Of a stretch of DNA of 64,000 nt, positions 32,484-41,436 are shown piece by piece. This stretch comes from Streptomyces sp. NBC_00247. Its GTDB lineage: Bacteria; Actinomycetota; Actinomycetes; Streptomycetales; Streptomycetaceae. Every line of letters begins with the position of its first letter. Position 1 is the first letter of the stretch. The translations under genes were made by a program, and so were the position numbers. The notes under the pieces are model-generated. The model searched no databases and was not told where the DNA came from. It saw nothing but the letters and a program-made list of their open reading frames with translations. Where the stretch lies: positions 2,989,001 through 3,053,000 of the forward strand of contig NZ_CP108093.1 of assembly GCF_036188265.1 (NCBI RefSeq). The letters are read 5' to 3'.

Positions 32484-33644
32484 CTACGGGACGAGGGCGA
32501 CCTTGACCGCCCGGTGCTCCGCTCGGTGACGTGCCACCGCCAGCGCCGTACGCAGCTCCTCCAGCGGATACCGATGGGTGGTCAGGACGTCCCCCAGACG
32601 GGGCATGGCGGTCAGCAGCCTCACGGCCTCGGCCATCGAGTCCACGCGCCGGCCGTCCCGGGCGGTCAGCGTCCCGTGTTCCAGATGGCCGATCAGCGTG
32701 AGCCGCTTCAGCCACAGGGCCCGCAGGTCGTCGCACCGCTCCGGGTTTCCGAGCGTCAGCACGGTGCCCCCGGTGCCGGCCACCGCCAGGGCCTCGGACA
32801 GCGACTGCCCGCTGCCCACCGCGTCGACGACGGCGGTGGGGCTCGCCGGCAGCCGGTCCGCGCCACCGCCGGGGCCGCTGAGCAGCGGCTCCACCACTCC
32901 GGGGCCCAGGGATCTCGCCGCCTCGGCCTGGAAGGGATGACGGGCGATCAGCCATCGCCGCCGATCGGGGAACATCGCCGCCGCGGCCACCGCCGTGAGG
33001 AGGCCGATCGTGCCGCCGCCCAGGATCACCAGCGGGCCCTCTTCGGAGGTACCCGCCAGGTGCCGCATGCCGGACAGCGCGACCGAGAGGGGTTCCGCCA
33101 GCACCGCCGTCCGATCCGGCAGCGTGTCCGGCACGGCCCGCAGCATGGATCGGTGGACGGCCACGACGTCGCCCCATCCACCGCCTAGTTCCCTGCTGAA
33201 GCCCAGGGACTTCCCCCACTTCGTGCCGCCCTCCCAGAAGGACCGGCACTGGCCGTACCAGCCCTCCCGGCACGAACGGCAGGGCGGCTCCCCGCGGGCC
33301 TCGCATGCCACCAGGGGATGGACGACGACGCGGTCGCCCACGGCCCAGCCGCTGTCCGCGCCGGGGTGCTCGACCCTGCCGACGATCTCGTGTCCCACCG
33401 CCACGGCGTGACTCAGCGGTTCGTCCGAAGGGGCCGCGTCGTCCTCCGGGCCGGCCGGAGGGTCACCGGCCGGGTCCGGCAGGTCGCTGCCGCAGATGCC
33501 CGCCATCGTCACCCGGACCAGGCACCAGTCGGGGCCGGGCGGTTCCGGCGCCGGTCCCCGCCGGATGCGCAGGCCCGCGTCCCCCGGTGTCCCGGTGGTC
33601 CGCACCACCTGGCGGGAGCCGCCGGGAGCGGTCGCCGGGCTCAC
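32484..33644 (-). CDS. Zinc-dependent alcohol dehydrogenase (MDR family), copy 2
   Basis: A 386-residue MDR enzyme. Catalytic zinc region: MAGICGSDLPD and AVGHEIVGRVEHPG. Structural zinc Cys are in CEARGEPPCRSCREGWYGQC. Cofactor motif: LVILGGGTIGLLTAVAAAA. It carries a longer insertion after the first Cys (PAGDPPAGPEDDAAPSDEP) than usual. GTG 33644 overlaps the epimerase stop as GTGA. It is only distantly similar to the dehydrogenase at 30641-31669, so the two likely act at different positions or steps of heptose tailoring. Confidence 0.9.
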   Translation of the reverse strand: MSPATAPGGSRQVVRTTGTPGDAGLRIRRGPAPEPPGPDWCLVRVTMAGICGSDLPDPAGDPPAGPEDDAAPSDEPLSHAVAVGHEIVGRVEHPGADSGWAVGDRVVVHPLVACEARGEPPCRSCREGWYGQCRSFWEGGTKWGKSLGFSRELGGGWGDVVAVHRSMLRAVPDTLPDRTAVLAEPLSVALSGMRHLAGTSEEGPLVILGGGTIGLLTAVAAAAMFPDRRRWLIARHPFQAEAARSLGPGVVEPLLSGPGGGADRLPASPTAVVDAVGSGQSLSEALAVAGTGGTVLTLGNPERCDDLRALWLKRLTLIGHLEHGTLTARDGRRVDSMAEAVRLLTAMPRLGDVLTTHRYPLEELRTALAVARHRAEHRAVKVALVP

Positions 33645-34639
33645 GCGTGGACCCCTTCGAGAGTCCGCGCGCGGAAGTGGGTGAACAGCCGGGCAGCCGC
33701 CGCCTTCACCTCGTCGAGGGAGACCGGCCCCGCTCCGGGCAGCGCCGCTTCCAGGCGGCTCTGGTCGGCACAGGTCCAGTACTGGTACCGGTCGGGAATG
33801 GGGTTCTGGACCAACCGCACGTCGAGTGCGTCCGCCGTGCTGAAGTCGGCGCACCACTGCAGGAGGGTGGCGAAACTGACGGGGCTGGCGGATCCCAGGT
33901 TGTAGATCCCGCCTTCGGTCTCCTGCCCGGCCAACCGGACCACGGTCCGGGCCACGTTCTCGACGGGAATGTAGTCCCGGCAGGCGTTGAGCGTGTCGGC
34001 GAACACCCGCAGTTGACGGCCCTCGGCCGCACTCCGGAGCAGTTGGGAGATGATCGAGGCCATCCCGCCCTTGTGCTCCTCGCCCTGGCCGAAGACGTTG
34101 GTGTAGCGCAGCGCGAACCACCGGGGGGCCTTGGCGTACCTGCGCACCATCTCCTGGTCGAGCACCAGCTTCGACCGCGCGTAGAGATTGAGCGGCCCCG
34201 TGCATACGGACGTGTCCGTGGCCTGGGCCTCGGTCACCGCGACCCGACGCCGGATGGTGCCGTACACGCTGTGCGAGGACGCGTAGACGAAGCGCGCCCG
34301 GCCGGCGGCCGCGGCCTCCGCCAGGGCCAGCGGCTGGCGTACGTTCACCTCGCTGAGCCGGTCCCAGTCGTCGGCCAGGGTCGAGCTGATCGCCCCCTGG
34401 TGGATCACTGCCGCGTACCGGCCGTCGCGTACGTCGTTCAGCGTCCGCGGGTCGTCGGCCTCGGCGCGCACCACGCCGACGGCGGAAGCCATCCAGGGCG
34501 GACACTCGGCCACGTCGAGGGCGGTCACCGCCCAGCCGGCGTCCAGCAGAGCCCTGACCGTGTGACCGCCGATGAAACCGGCGGAGCCGGTGACCAGCGC
34601 TTCGAGGGGGGCCGCCGCTCCCGGCGCCGCGGCGTTCAC
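33641..34639 (-). CDS. NAD-dependent sugar epimerase, HldD (ADP-heptose 6-epimerase)-like
   Basis: A 332-residue short-chain dehydrogenase-type epimerase. Rossmann motif GSAGFIGGHTVRALL, catalytic YARSK, and signature segments typical of HldD: HQGAISSTLADDW and NVFGQGEEHKGGMASII. HldD interconverts ADP-D-glycero- and ADP-L-glycero-manno-heptose. With the GmhA-HldE fusion and a GT9 heptosyltransferase in the same operon, action on an ADP-heptose is well supported; a relaxed role in 4- or 6-oxidation before amination is an alternative. GTG 34639 overlaps the aminotransferase stop (GTGA), and its own stop overlaps dehydrogenase 2. Confidence 0.9.
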   Translation of the reverse strand: MNAAAPGAAAPLEALVTGSAGFIGGHTVRALLDAGWAVTALDVAECPPWMASAVGVVRAEADDPRTLNDVRDGRYAAVIHQGAISSTLADDWDRLSEVNVRQPLALAEAAAAGRARFVYASSHSVYGTIRRRVAVTEAQATDTSVCTGPLNLYARSKLVLDQEMVRRYAKAPRWFALRYTNVFGQGEEHKGGMASIISQLLRSAAEGRQLRVFADTLNACRDYIPVENVARTVVRLAGQETEGGIYNLGSASPVSFATLLQWCADFSTADALDVRLVQNPIPDRYQYWTCADQSRLEAALPGAGPVSLDEVKAAAARLFTHFRARTLEGVHA

Positions 34640-35862
34640 GCGCGCTCCCCGAGGGACGCGGTGACGGTCTCGACGGTCTCGCGCACCCTGGCCGCCTTGC
34701 GGCCGGCCTCTTCGGGAGTGTCGAGCACCGTCACGTCACCGAGGGTGCCCAGGTACCCGTCCACCACACCGACGCTGAGCGCCACCGACCGGGCGAGCAG
34801 GTCGTCGGTGCGCGGCAGGTCACCCGGCCTCCCGCAGGCCACCGCGGTCCGCCCGTCGGCGTCCCTGCGGCCGAACTCGGCGTGCAGCTGGCCCATCCGC
34901 GCGTAGTTGTGCTTCGTCGACGCGGCGAGCGGGCTCCCGCCCAGGGCCGCCGCGACGGCGCCCGCGACCTCAGGGCTGTCGAAGATCAGCACCTGGGCCG
35001 TGCCGCATTCGCCCTCGTCGTGGATCACCCGCTCCCGCACGCCGGGCAGCCCGTCGAGCTCCTTGCGGACGGCCGCCTGGTTGGCACGGCAGCGCTCCAG
35101 GATGTGGTCCAGTTTGCGCGCCTGGGCCAGGCCCACGGCCGCGGCGAGTTCGTGGAGCCGCAGATTGAGGCCGATGCGCGGGCCTTCGTCGACCAGCCCC
35201 GCCCGGTCCGGGGCGAAGCCGTGGTCGTGGAAGGCGAACGCCTGACGGTGGAGTGCGGTGGAGTCGGTGGTCAGCAGCCCGCCGTCGCCGGCGGTGATCA
35301 CCTTGCCCGTATTGAGCGAGAAGGCACCGACGTCACCGATGGAACCGAGCCGCCGCCCGCGGTAACTGCCGCCGAGCGCCTGGGCGCAGTCCTCGATCAC
35401 GGCGCAACCGGCGGCCCGCGCCGTGGCGGTCAGCCGGTCGAGATCCGCCGGCGCTCCGATCATGTGCACCGGCATGATCGCCTTCGTCCGGGAGGACATC
35501 TTGGCCTCGACGTCGTCCGGCGCGAGTGTCAGGCTCTCGTCGACCTCGGCCAGGACGGGACGGGCACCGGTGAACAGGACCGCGGCGATGGAGGCGATGA
35601 AGGTGTAGCCGGGCACGATCACCTCGTCGCCGGGACCTATGCCGAGGGCGGTGAGGCCCGCCAGCAGACCGGAGGTGCAACTGTTGAGGGCGAGGGTGTG
35701 CCGGACTCCCAGGACCCCCGCCATGTGCTGCTCGAACAGCATGGTCCGCGAGAGCGCTGTCTCGTCGCCGAACCGGTAACGGCTCAGGTGTCCTTCCCTG
35801 AGCGTGTCGAGCACCTCGGCTTCCTCAGCCCCGTCCATCAGGTACCAGCCGGGCCCGGCCAT
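34636..35862 (-). CDS. DegT/DnrJ/EryC1/StrS-family PLP aminotransferase
   Basis: A 408-residue sugar aminotransferase. PLP-binding motifs: NSCTSGLLAGL (phosphate-binding), PVHMIGAPADLDRL, VIEDCAQALGG (Asp to the pyridine ring) and FSLNTGKVITAGDGG, with the Schiff-base Lys at 187. This family transaminates nucleotide-linked ketosugars, or acts as a dehydratase when Lys is lost; Lys is present, so amination is expected. With two alcohol dehydrogenases in the operon, oxidation-transamination of a heptose to an amino-heptose is the likely task. ATG 35862 follows AGGGAGAATTCC. First of four genes with GTGA-type overlaps downstream. Confidence 0.92.
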   Translation of the reverse strand: MAGPGWYLMDGAEEAEVLDTLREGHLSRYRFGDETALSRTMLFEQHMAGVLGVRHTLALNSCTSGLLAGLTALGIGPGDEVIVPGYTFIASIAAVLFTGARPVLAEVDESLTLAPDDVEAKMSSRTKAIMPVHMIGAPADLDRLTATARAAGCAVIEDCAQALGGSYRGRRLGSIGDVGAFSLNTGKVITAGDGGLLTTDSTALHRQAFAFHDHGFAPDRAGLVDEGPRIGLNLRLHELAAAVGLAQARKLDHILERCRANQAAVRKELDGLPGVRERVIHDEGECGTAQVLIFDSPEVAGAVAAALGGSPLAASTKHNYARMGQLHAEFGRRDADGRTAVACGRPGDLPRTDDLLARSVALSVGVVDGYLGTLGDVTVLDTPEEAGRKAARVRETVETVTASLGERA

Positions 35863-35875
35863 GGAATTCTCCCTT

Positions 35876-35895
35876 CGGAACGAAACGTCGTTCCG
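35876..35895. repeat. Perfect inverted repeat before the aminotransferase gene
   Basis: cggaacga-aacg-tcgttccg: 8-bp arms with a 4-base loop, beginning 14 bases upstream of the aminotransferase start. Could be a 5' leader hairpin or an operator in the 97-base gap after the trifunctional gene. Confidence 0.5.
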
Positions 35896-35959
35896 GCGCG
35901 CGTGTGTAGGTGTTCTCAGTCGATTCACGGACGTGCCGGGCAGCGGGGCGCCGCGCCGG

Positions 35960-37999
35960 TCATCCGATGCCGCCGCTTTCCGTGATCTTGTCGATCATGG
36001 AAGTGGTGGACAGTCCCTCCACGTAGGGAAGGATCACGGCCCGGCCGCCCCAGCTCTCCACCAGCGCGGCTTCCGGCACGTCACTCACCCGGTAATCGCC
36101 GCCCTTGACGTAGATGTCCGGCTTGATCCGTTGCAGCACCGCCTCCGGAGTGTCCTCGCCGAAGACGACGACCCCGTCGACGGAGGCGAGCGACTCCAGC
36201 ACCGAGGCCCGGTCGCCAGCCGCGACGACAGGGCGCTGCGGCCCCTTCAGCCGCCGTACGGAGGCGTCGTCGTTGAGGCAGACCACGAGGCAGTCGCCCA
36301 GCAGACGGGCGTTGGCGAGCAGCCCGACATGGCCGGCGTGGAGCAGGTCGAAGCAACCACCCGTGGCCACCACCGTGCCCCCGGCGGCCCGCGTCCTGGC
36401 CACGGTCTCCAGCACATCGGCGGGTCCGTCCTCGCGGGTCCGCCCCCGGGGACGGACCAGGACCGCCGTCGCGCCGCCGGCGGCCACGAACTCCCCGGCG
36501 GCCCGGACCGCGCCGGTGACCGCCTGCGAAAGGAGAGCGCCGTCCGCGAGCAGGCCCGCCACGGCGACGGCGAAGGCGTCTCCGGCTCCGCAGGTGTCCG
36601 TCGCCGTCACCCGGGAACCCGGCACGACCAGCGGCGACGAGGAGTCGAGGTCCAGCAGGACCGCACCGTCGGCTCCCCTGGTCACGACCACACCGGCCGA
36701 GGCCCACTCCTCGACGAGGGTCCGGCCCCGGTCGACGTCCTGCCGCAGTCCCTCGCCCGGTGTCCCGGGCGCGAACAGGGCCGCCTCCTTGCTGTTGGGA
36801 GTGACCACACGCACCCCGGGGACCGGTGCGCCACCGCGCGGGTGCGGGTCCCACACGACCTGTCTCGCCACCGAGGAGGTGGTCAGGGCCTCGCGTATCC
36901 GGGTGTCCTCGACGATTCCGCGCCCGTAGTCGGAGACGAGGACCACTCTGGCTCCCGTCACCACGGCGTGTTCACCCTCGGTCAGCGTGCGCCGGAGAGC
37001 GGCAGGGCGCTGCGGAGCGCGGCTGTACATGAGGACGGTCCGGTCGCCGGCGCGGACCCGGCTCTTGACGGGGGTCGGCCCGGCCAGCCCGAGATCGACG
37101 ACGCGGACACCGGCCTCGCGGAGCAGAGCGCCGAGTTCCCGCCCCTCGGCGTCGGCGGACAGCGCCGTCACCAGCGTGACGGGACGCGCGCCGCGCGCCG
37201 CGAGGACCGCGGCGAGCGCGGCACCACCGGGCCGGGCCCGCACCTCGACCTGGTCGACGGCCACCACGGGAGCCTCCGGCGAGACCCGCTCCACGACTCC
37301 CGTCAGGTCCCGGTCCAGGAGGGCGTCGCCGACGATCACGAACTCGTCCCTCCTGACCTCGGGGTCCCGCGCGGGGTCCGCGCTCTCCAGGGGATCGGGC
37401 GGGCACACGCCGAGCGCGACGTCCACCGTCGCGCAGACGAGGTGCACGGCGACGAGATGGCACTCCTGGACCGTCGCCGTGGGGGCGTCGATGCCGACGG
37501 TCCGGTCCGCGATCTCCGCCAGCGGGTTGGGGGTGGCGCCGGTCAGCGCCCAGACCGAGAGCCCGGCTTCCTTCGCCGCCTCCGCCGCGCGCAGGACGTT
37601 CGCGCTGTGGCCGGACGTGGACAGCAGGACGAGAACGTCCCCCGCCCTGCCGTGCGCCCTGACCTGGCGGGCGAACACCTCGTCGTAGCCGTAGTCGTTA
37701 CCGATGGCGGTGACGGCCGAGCTCTCGGCGTGCAGGGCGATCGCCGAGAAGGGGCGGCGGTCGTCGCGCAGCCGCCCGACGAGCTCCGAGGTGAGGTGCT
37801 GCGCCTCGGCCGCCGAGCCCCCGTTGCCCGCCGCCAGGAGGCGGCCGCCGTTCTGGAACACGGCGGCCAGTTCACGGCCCCAGTCCTGGAGCGTGCCGAC
37901 GTCCAGTGTGGTGAGTGCCTCCTGGAGCCGTCCGACATGGCCGAGGCCATGAGCGAGCGGCTGGGTGGACCGCGGCGTGTTGTCCGGTGAGTCGGTCAT
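35960..37999 (-). CDS. Trifunctional GmhA-HldE: sedoheptulose-7-P isomerase / heptose-7-P kinase / heptose-1-P adenylyltransferase
   Basis: A 679-residue fusion. Residues ~20-205 are a SIS-domain GmhA isomerase (AAGNGGSAAEAQHLTSELVG, LLSTSGHSANVLRA). Residues ~215-510 are a PfkB-type sugar kinase (RPGGAALAAVLAARGA, VLVSDYGRGIV, TDTCGAGDAFA with the catalytic Asp). Residues ~530-679 are a nucleotidyltransferase (GGCFDLLHAGHVGLLANA with HxGH, RRLKGPQRPV, YVKGGDY). HldE is usually only kinase plus transferase; the added GmhA domain gives three consecutive steps of ADP-heptose formation in one protein. Missing in the protein is the bisphosphatase, perhaps the HAD at 31808. ATG 37999. Cytoplasmic. 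Confidence 0.93.
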   Translation of the reverse strand: MTDSPDNTPRSTQPLAHGLGHVGRLQEALTTLDVGTLQDWGRELAAVFQNGGRLLAAGNGGSAAEAQHLTSELVGRLRDDRRPFSAIALHAESSAVTAIGNDYGYDEVFARQVRAHGRAGDVLVLLSTSGHSANVLRAAEAAKEAGLSVWALTGATPNPLAEIADRTVGIDAPTATVQECHLVAVHLVCATVDVALGVCPPDPLESADPARDPEVRRDEFVIVGDALLDRDLTGVVERVSPEAPVVAVDQVEVRARPGGAALAAVLAARGARPVTLVTALSADAEGRELGALLREAGVRVVDLGLAGPTPVKSRVRAGDRTVLMYSRAPQRPAALRRTLTEGEHAVVTGARVVLVSDYGRGIVEDTRIREALTTSSVARQVVWDPHPRGGAPVPGVRVVTPNSKEAALFAPGTPGEGLRQDVDRGRTLVEEWASAGVVVTRGADGAVLLDLDSSSPLVVPGSRVTATDTCGAGDAFAVAVAGLLADGALLSQAVTGAVRAAGEFVAAGGATAVLVRPRGRTREDGPADVLETVARTRAAGGTVVATGGCFDLLHAGHVGLLANARLLGDCLVVCLNDDASVRRLKGPQRPVVAAGDRASVLESLASVDGVVVFGEDTPEAVLQRIKPDIYVKGGDYRVSDVPEAALVESWGGRAVILPYVEGLSTTSMIDKITESGGIG

Positions 38000-38171
38000 G
38001 GAAGGTCCCTAGGGTGTGGCGGTCGGGGAGGCCGTTGAGTCGCGGGAGCGGCGGCCGGAGCCGGCTCCCGGGGGAAACCGTTCGGCCCGGGGCCGTGGTG
38101 GTCGCCGGAAGGTCCGCGGACCGAGGCCGCCGCCCGTGCCGGGGAGGGAGCGGGGCGCTGCCGGCCCTCGG

Positions 38172-38657
38172 CTACTCAAGTCCGGCCCTACGGGCGTCGG
38201 AGATCGTCATCGGGTCGGCGTCACCGACCGGATCGCCGTGCCGCGCGGCCACCGCGGCCACCAGCAGGGCGCAGCCGGCGGCGCGGTACCGGTCGGTCAC
38301 CCGCGCTTCGACCGTCGCGATCCCGCTGCTCAACACGGGTACGCCCAGGGTGCCGAGGGACCATTCGATCCCGTCGAACCGGTCCGCCGGCCTCGGGCAG
38401 GGTTGCGTGAAGGTGCGCGCGGTCGCGATGTCGTGGGCCGAGAGCACGGTCAGCCCGAGGACCGGGGTCTCCCGAAGCCCTCTCTCGGTCCGCGACCCCT
38501 CGGTCAGGGCCACGACCACCGTGCCCGTCCGGTAGCCGACCGGCATGACCGACGCCACCAGGCAGCCGATCGGGCCGTCGTCCGTCATGGCGGTCACCAC
38601 CACGCACGACGTCATCAGCAGGTCCTCCGCGCGCCGGACGGCGGGGGCGCGGCTCAA
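38172..38657 (-). CDS. Flavin reductase-like FMN-binding protein
   Basis: A 161-residue split-barrel protein. CVVVTAMTDDGPIGCLVASV and VGYRTGTVVVAL correspond to the FMN-binding core of flavin reductases, and FTQPCPRPADRFDGIEW and PVLSSGIATVEARVTDRYRA to the later strands. TTG 38657 overlaps the SIS stop (TTGA) and has a good GGAG site; starting at the internal ATG 38615 would remove the first helix. It may supply reduced flavin to another enzyme or be an oxidoreductase itself; no flavin monooxygenase partner was seen in this operon, though the GMC oxidoreductase at 58194 is flavin-dependent. A 172-base gap with GC-rich palindromes separates it from the trifunctional gene. Confidence 0.8.
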   Translation of the reverse strand: MSRAPAVRRAEDLLMTSCVVVTAMTDDGPIGCLVASVMPVGYRTGTVVVALTEGSRTERGLRETPVLGLTVLSAHDIATARTFTQPCPRPADRFDGIEWSLGTLGVPVLSSGIATVEARVTDRYRAAGCALLVAAVAARHGDPVGDADPMTISDARRAGLE

Positions 38658-39658
38658 AGTCCTCTCCCCAGGAGGTCCGGCACGACCTCGTCCAGTCGCA
38701 TCCGGAACAGCCCGAGGCCACCGGGCGAGACCTCGGGATTGCCCGGGTCCGCACCGGCCGCCGCGGCCCGGGAAGCCAGGAACCCGGCGCTGGGCAGGAG
38801 GAGTTCGACCGGGGACCAGTCGTCCGACGCCCCGGTCCAGATCCGTACCTCGGCCTCCGGCGGCAGGGCGGGGACGTAGTGGTGCACCAGGGGCATCCAC
38901 GACGGCTCCGCCAGGATCACCAGCGCGGTGGTCGCCTGGTTGCGGAGAAGGCCCACGTGACGGCCGTGCCCCAGATTGCGCAGGTCCGTGGCGGTGACGC
39001 TGCCCAGCCCGGCCTCGGCGGTGCGGGTTTCGAGGTCCACGGCGACGTTGCGCAGCCCCGGTGTGTGCAGGCACAGCACCGAGTCGCGGTCACTGTCGTG
39101 CCCTGCCGCCAGAGTGCCGTCCCGGTTCAGCCAGCGCTCGTGCCAGACGTCGAACGACGGCGCGCCGGAGTCGGCGCCGTACACCGTCAGCATGCCGAGG
39201 CTGAGACTGAGCACCGAGTTGGTGGCGATCCAGCCGTCGTTGCCGGGCCGTGGACAGGACACGTACTCCGCCCCCGTGCCGAACCGTTCGCGCAGGTCCT
39301 CCTCGGGACGGTTCGAGACGATCACCACCGTGCCGCTGCCCGACCGGCGTGCCGCGTCCACCGCGAGCAGGGCGTCCGGATGGCTCGCGCTGTCGGAGAT
39401 CACGAAGACGGCGCCGAGGGCGAGCGGGTTGCAGGCGAGTTCCAGCGGAGTCAGGACCAGCGCCGCGTGGCCGTACCTCCGCTGGTGGAGAGCGGCGCCC
39501 AGGTGGGCGACGGCCAGCGAGCCGCCGGAGGCGACGAACGCGACAGGACCGGCGATCCGCTCCCGGAGGACGTCGAAGTGCGCCTCCCGCCGCCACCGCT
39601 CCCACGCGGCGAAGGTCTCCTCCAGCATCGCCATTTCGGCTCGGTACGTTCGGTCCAT
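38654..39658 (-). CDS. SIS-domain sugar isomerase/aminotransferase-like protein
   Basis: A 334-residue protein. VAFVASGGSLAVAHLGAALH and FVISDSASHPDALLAVDAA are SIS (phosphosugar-binding) motifs; VVIVSNRPEEDLRERFG follows. The C-terminal half is unusual for GmhA and closer to the two-SIS-domain architecture of GlmS C-termini (LGHGRHVGLLRNQATTALVIL). No glutaminase domain is present. It could isomerise or aminate a sugar phosphate, or bind one as a regulator. It sits between the QueC-like and flavin-reductase genes, the latter overlapping. ATG 39658 with GGAAG upstream. Confidence 0.8.
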   Translation of the reverse strand: MDRTYRAEMAMLEETFAAWERWRREAHFDVLRERIAGPVAFVASGGSLAVAHLGAALHQRRYGHAALVLTPLELACNPLALGAVFVISDSASHPDALLAVDAARRSGSGTVVIVSNRPEEDLRERFGTGAEYVSCPRPGNDGWIATNSVLSLSLGMLTVYGADSGAPSFDVWHERWLNRDGTLAAGHDSDRDSVLCLHTPGLRNVAVDLETRTAEAGLGSVTATDLRNLGHGRHVGLLRNQATTALVILAEPSWMPLVHHYVPALPPEAEVRIWTGASDDWSPVELLLPSAGFLASRAAAAGADPGNPEVSPGGLGLFRMRLDEVVPDLLGRGL

Positions 39659-39730
39659 CTGTTCGCTTCCGCATCGTCGAAGTGGTGGGGCTCGTCGGGA
39701 GGGGACGACGGGAGACCTCGTCGTCCGAGG

Positions 39731-40576
39731 TCAGCCGACGTCGGCGTCCCGGTCGAAGGTGACGCCGTACGTCATCTGCAGGTACACCAGGTACTGCAGG
39801 GAGTTGCTCGGGTCGGAGGCGAACTCCCCTTCCAGGTAGGGCCGGTAGCGGCGGAGATAGATCTCGTCGAAGATCCGGTCCGAGAGGGTGAATCCCAGCG
39901 GCCGCCCTACCGCCTTCGCCGTGTAGAAGCACGCGAAGCACGTGGCGCAGTCACCGCACCAGCCGCCGGGCAGCAGGTCGCAGCTCGAAAGGTGCGCCTC
40001 CGCGCCGTCGGGGAGGGCGGCGAGCAGCCGGTCCCTCGTGAGGTCCACGGTCGGCAGCCGCAGCCGGTGGTCGTCGTGGTGCGCGTTCCAGCCCTCGGCG
40101 AATCCCGCGGGCCCGTCCTCGTTCCCCTCGCCGCCGGAGCGGTCCGGGGCCCCGCACGCGCGGGTGCGGACCGCCCCCAGGTAGCTGAAGGAGTAGCCGA
40201 GATGGGCGCCGAGGACGGCCAGCACGAACGGAAGGGGGGCGCCCGCGCGCACGGGTTCGACCTCGGCGGCGAAGTCCTCGTAACGCAGCACGTCGGGCGA
40301 GAGGTGGCTGATCAGGCGCAGGGTGTGCGTGGACCCCATACCCGTGGAGGACCACATGGCCAGTCGCCCGGTGGGTTCGGGAAAGCCGCCCGCCGGGCCT
40401 TCGGTGACCCGGATCTTCACCGTCCCCGGACCACGCAGCCTGTCGGCGTACCAGGACCAGAACTCCGGCCCGGCCGGCCTCGGCACGTCGAGCCGGTCGA
40501 CCCGGTGCCGCGTGAGGTCCTCGTGGAGGCGGAAGTACGCGGCCGCCGGTGTGCTGTCGAGCGGGAGGGGGCTCAT
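39731..40576 (-). CDS. QueC-like PP-loop protein with altered ATP-binding motif
   Basis: A 281-residue protein resembling 7-cyano-7-deazaguanine synthase (QueC). The zinc-site Cys cluster is intact: Cys199-x7-Cys207-x2-Cys210-x2-Cys213 (CDLLPGGWCGDCATC), then ACFYTAKAVGRPLGF. The PP-loop is WSSTGMGST (77-83), where QueC has SGGxDS: the invariant Asp is Gly, so adenylylation chemistry may be changed or lost. ATG 40576 overlaps the upstream stop as ATGA. QueC-like proteins activate carboxylates for amide/nitrile formation; the neighbouring GTP cyclohydrolase II makes a GTP-derived role tempting but unproven. Its family assignment rests on Cys spacing and the loop only. Confidence 0.7.
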   Translation of the reverse strand: MSPLPLDSTPAAAYFRLHEDLTRHRVDRLDVPRPAGPEFWSWYADRLRGPGTVKIRVTEGPAGGFPEPTGRLAMWSSTGMGSTHTLRLISHLSPDVLRYEDFAAEVEPVRAGAPLPFVLAVLGAHLGYSFSYLGAVRTRACGAPDRSGGEGNEDGPAGFAEGWNAHHDDHRLRLPTVDLTRDRLLAALPDGAEAHLSSCDLLPGGWCGDCATCFACFYTAKAVGRPLGFTLSDRIFDEIYLRRYRPYLEGEFASDPSNSLQYLVYLQMTYGVTFDRDADVG

Positions 40577-41436
40577 GACGTGATCCGGGACAGGAAGGCC
40601 TGCGCATGGGCCAGTTGCCCGGGAAGGGAGTCGGCGGCGCAATGCGGCTCCAGGGTGAAGGGGCCTTCGTAACGCGCCTCGCCGAGCAGCTTGAGGACCT
40701 CGGTCCAGGGAACCTCGCCGGTACCGAGGGGCACCGTCCGATAGCTGAGCTCGCCATCGGTGTAGGTGTTCCAGCCGACCGCTCCGCCGTCGTGCCCCGG
40801 CGGGACCGTGACGACGTCCTTGACGTGTACGTACCCCACGTACGGTGCGAGCAGGGCTGCCGCCTTCGTCACGTCCTCGCCCGCGCAGGCGAAGTTGGCC
40901 GCGTCGAAGTTGAGGCGGAACCGCGGGTGGTCGATGAGGGTGGCCAGGTACTGGAGGGAAGCGGCACGGCGCGATATGTCGAAGTGTTCGGGATCGTGGC
41001 CGAAGGCGTCGAACTCGTTCTCCATGACGATCGTCACGCCCGCCGCCTCGGCCTGTTCCAGCAGCGGAGCCACCAGTCCGGCGTACGTCGCCGCCGCGGT
41101 CCTGTCCACGCCGTCACCCCCGTGGCCGAAGTAGGTGTTCACGCGCGTCGCACCCAGCCGCCGGGCGATCCTGATGCTCGCCTCGACCAGCCGGCGCCCC
41201 TCGCCCGTGGGTTCGCCGTGCAGATAACTCGGCGACGACACGCAGGTCACCGACATGCCGACCGCGCTCAGAGCGGCGTGCACCTCGTCGACGTTCCCCT
41301 CGTCGATCTGCCAGGGGCACCACAGCTCCAGGGACTCGAAGCCCAGTTCGCGCAGTGTGTCGAGCCGCCGCAGGTTGCCCAGCAGCGGCCCGGTACCGAA
41401 CAGCTCCGGCCCTGCCACCGTCAGAGGCACGGACAT
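40573..41436 (-). CDS. TIM-barrel sugar phosphate isomerase/epimerase-like protein
   Basis: A 287-residue AP-endonuclease-2/xylose-isomerase-like TIM barrel. ELGFESLELWCPWQIDE, RLGATRVNTYFGHGGDG, VTIVMENEFDAFGHDPEHFD (metal-ligand Glu), FRLNFDAANFACAGED, YVGYVHVKDV and PFTLEPHCAADS match successive metal-binding strands of this fold. Substrates are typically keto-sugars or cyclitols. ATG 41436 overlaps the GT9 stop (TGATG) and is served by AAGGAG at the end of that gene; a GTG three bases earlier is possible. It may isomerise the heptose unit or a cyclitol partner. Confidence 0.88.
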   Translation of the reverse strand: MSVPLTVAGPELFGTGPLLGNLRRLDTLRELGFESLELWCPWQIDEGNVDEVHAALSAVGMSVTCVSSPSYLHGEPTGEGRRLVEASIRIARRLGATRVNTYFGHGGDGVDRTAAATYAGLVAPLLEQAEAAGVTIVMENEFDAFGHDPEHFDISRRAASLQYLATLIDHPRFRLNFDAANFACAGEDVTKAAALLAPYVGYVHVKDVVTVPPGHDGGAVGWNTYTDGELSYRTVPLGTGEVPWTEVLKLLGEARYEGPFTLEPHCAADSLPGQLAHAQAFLSRITS

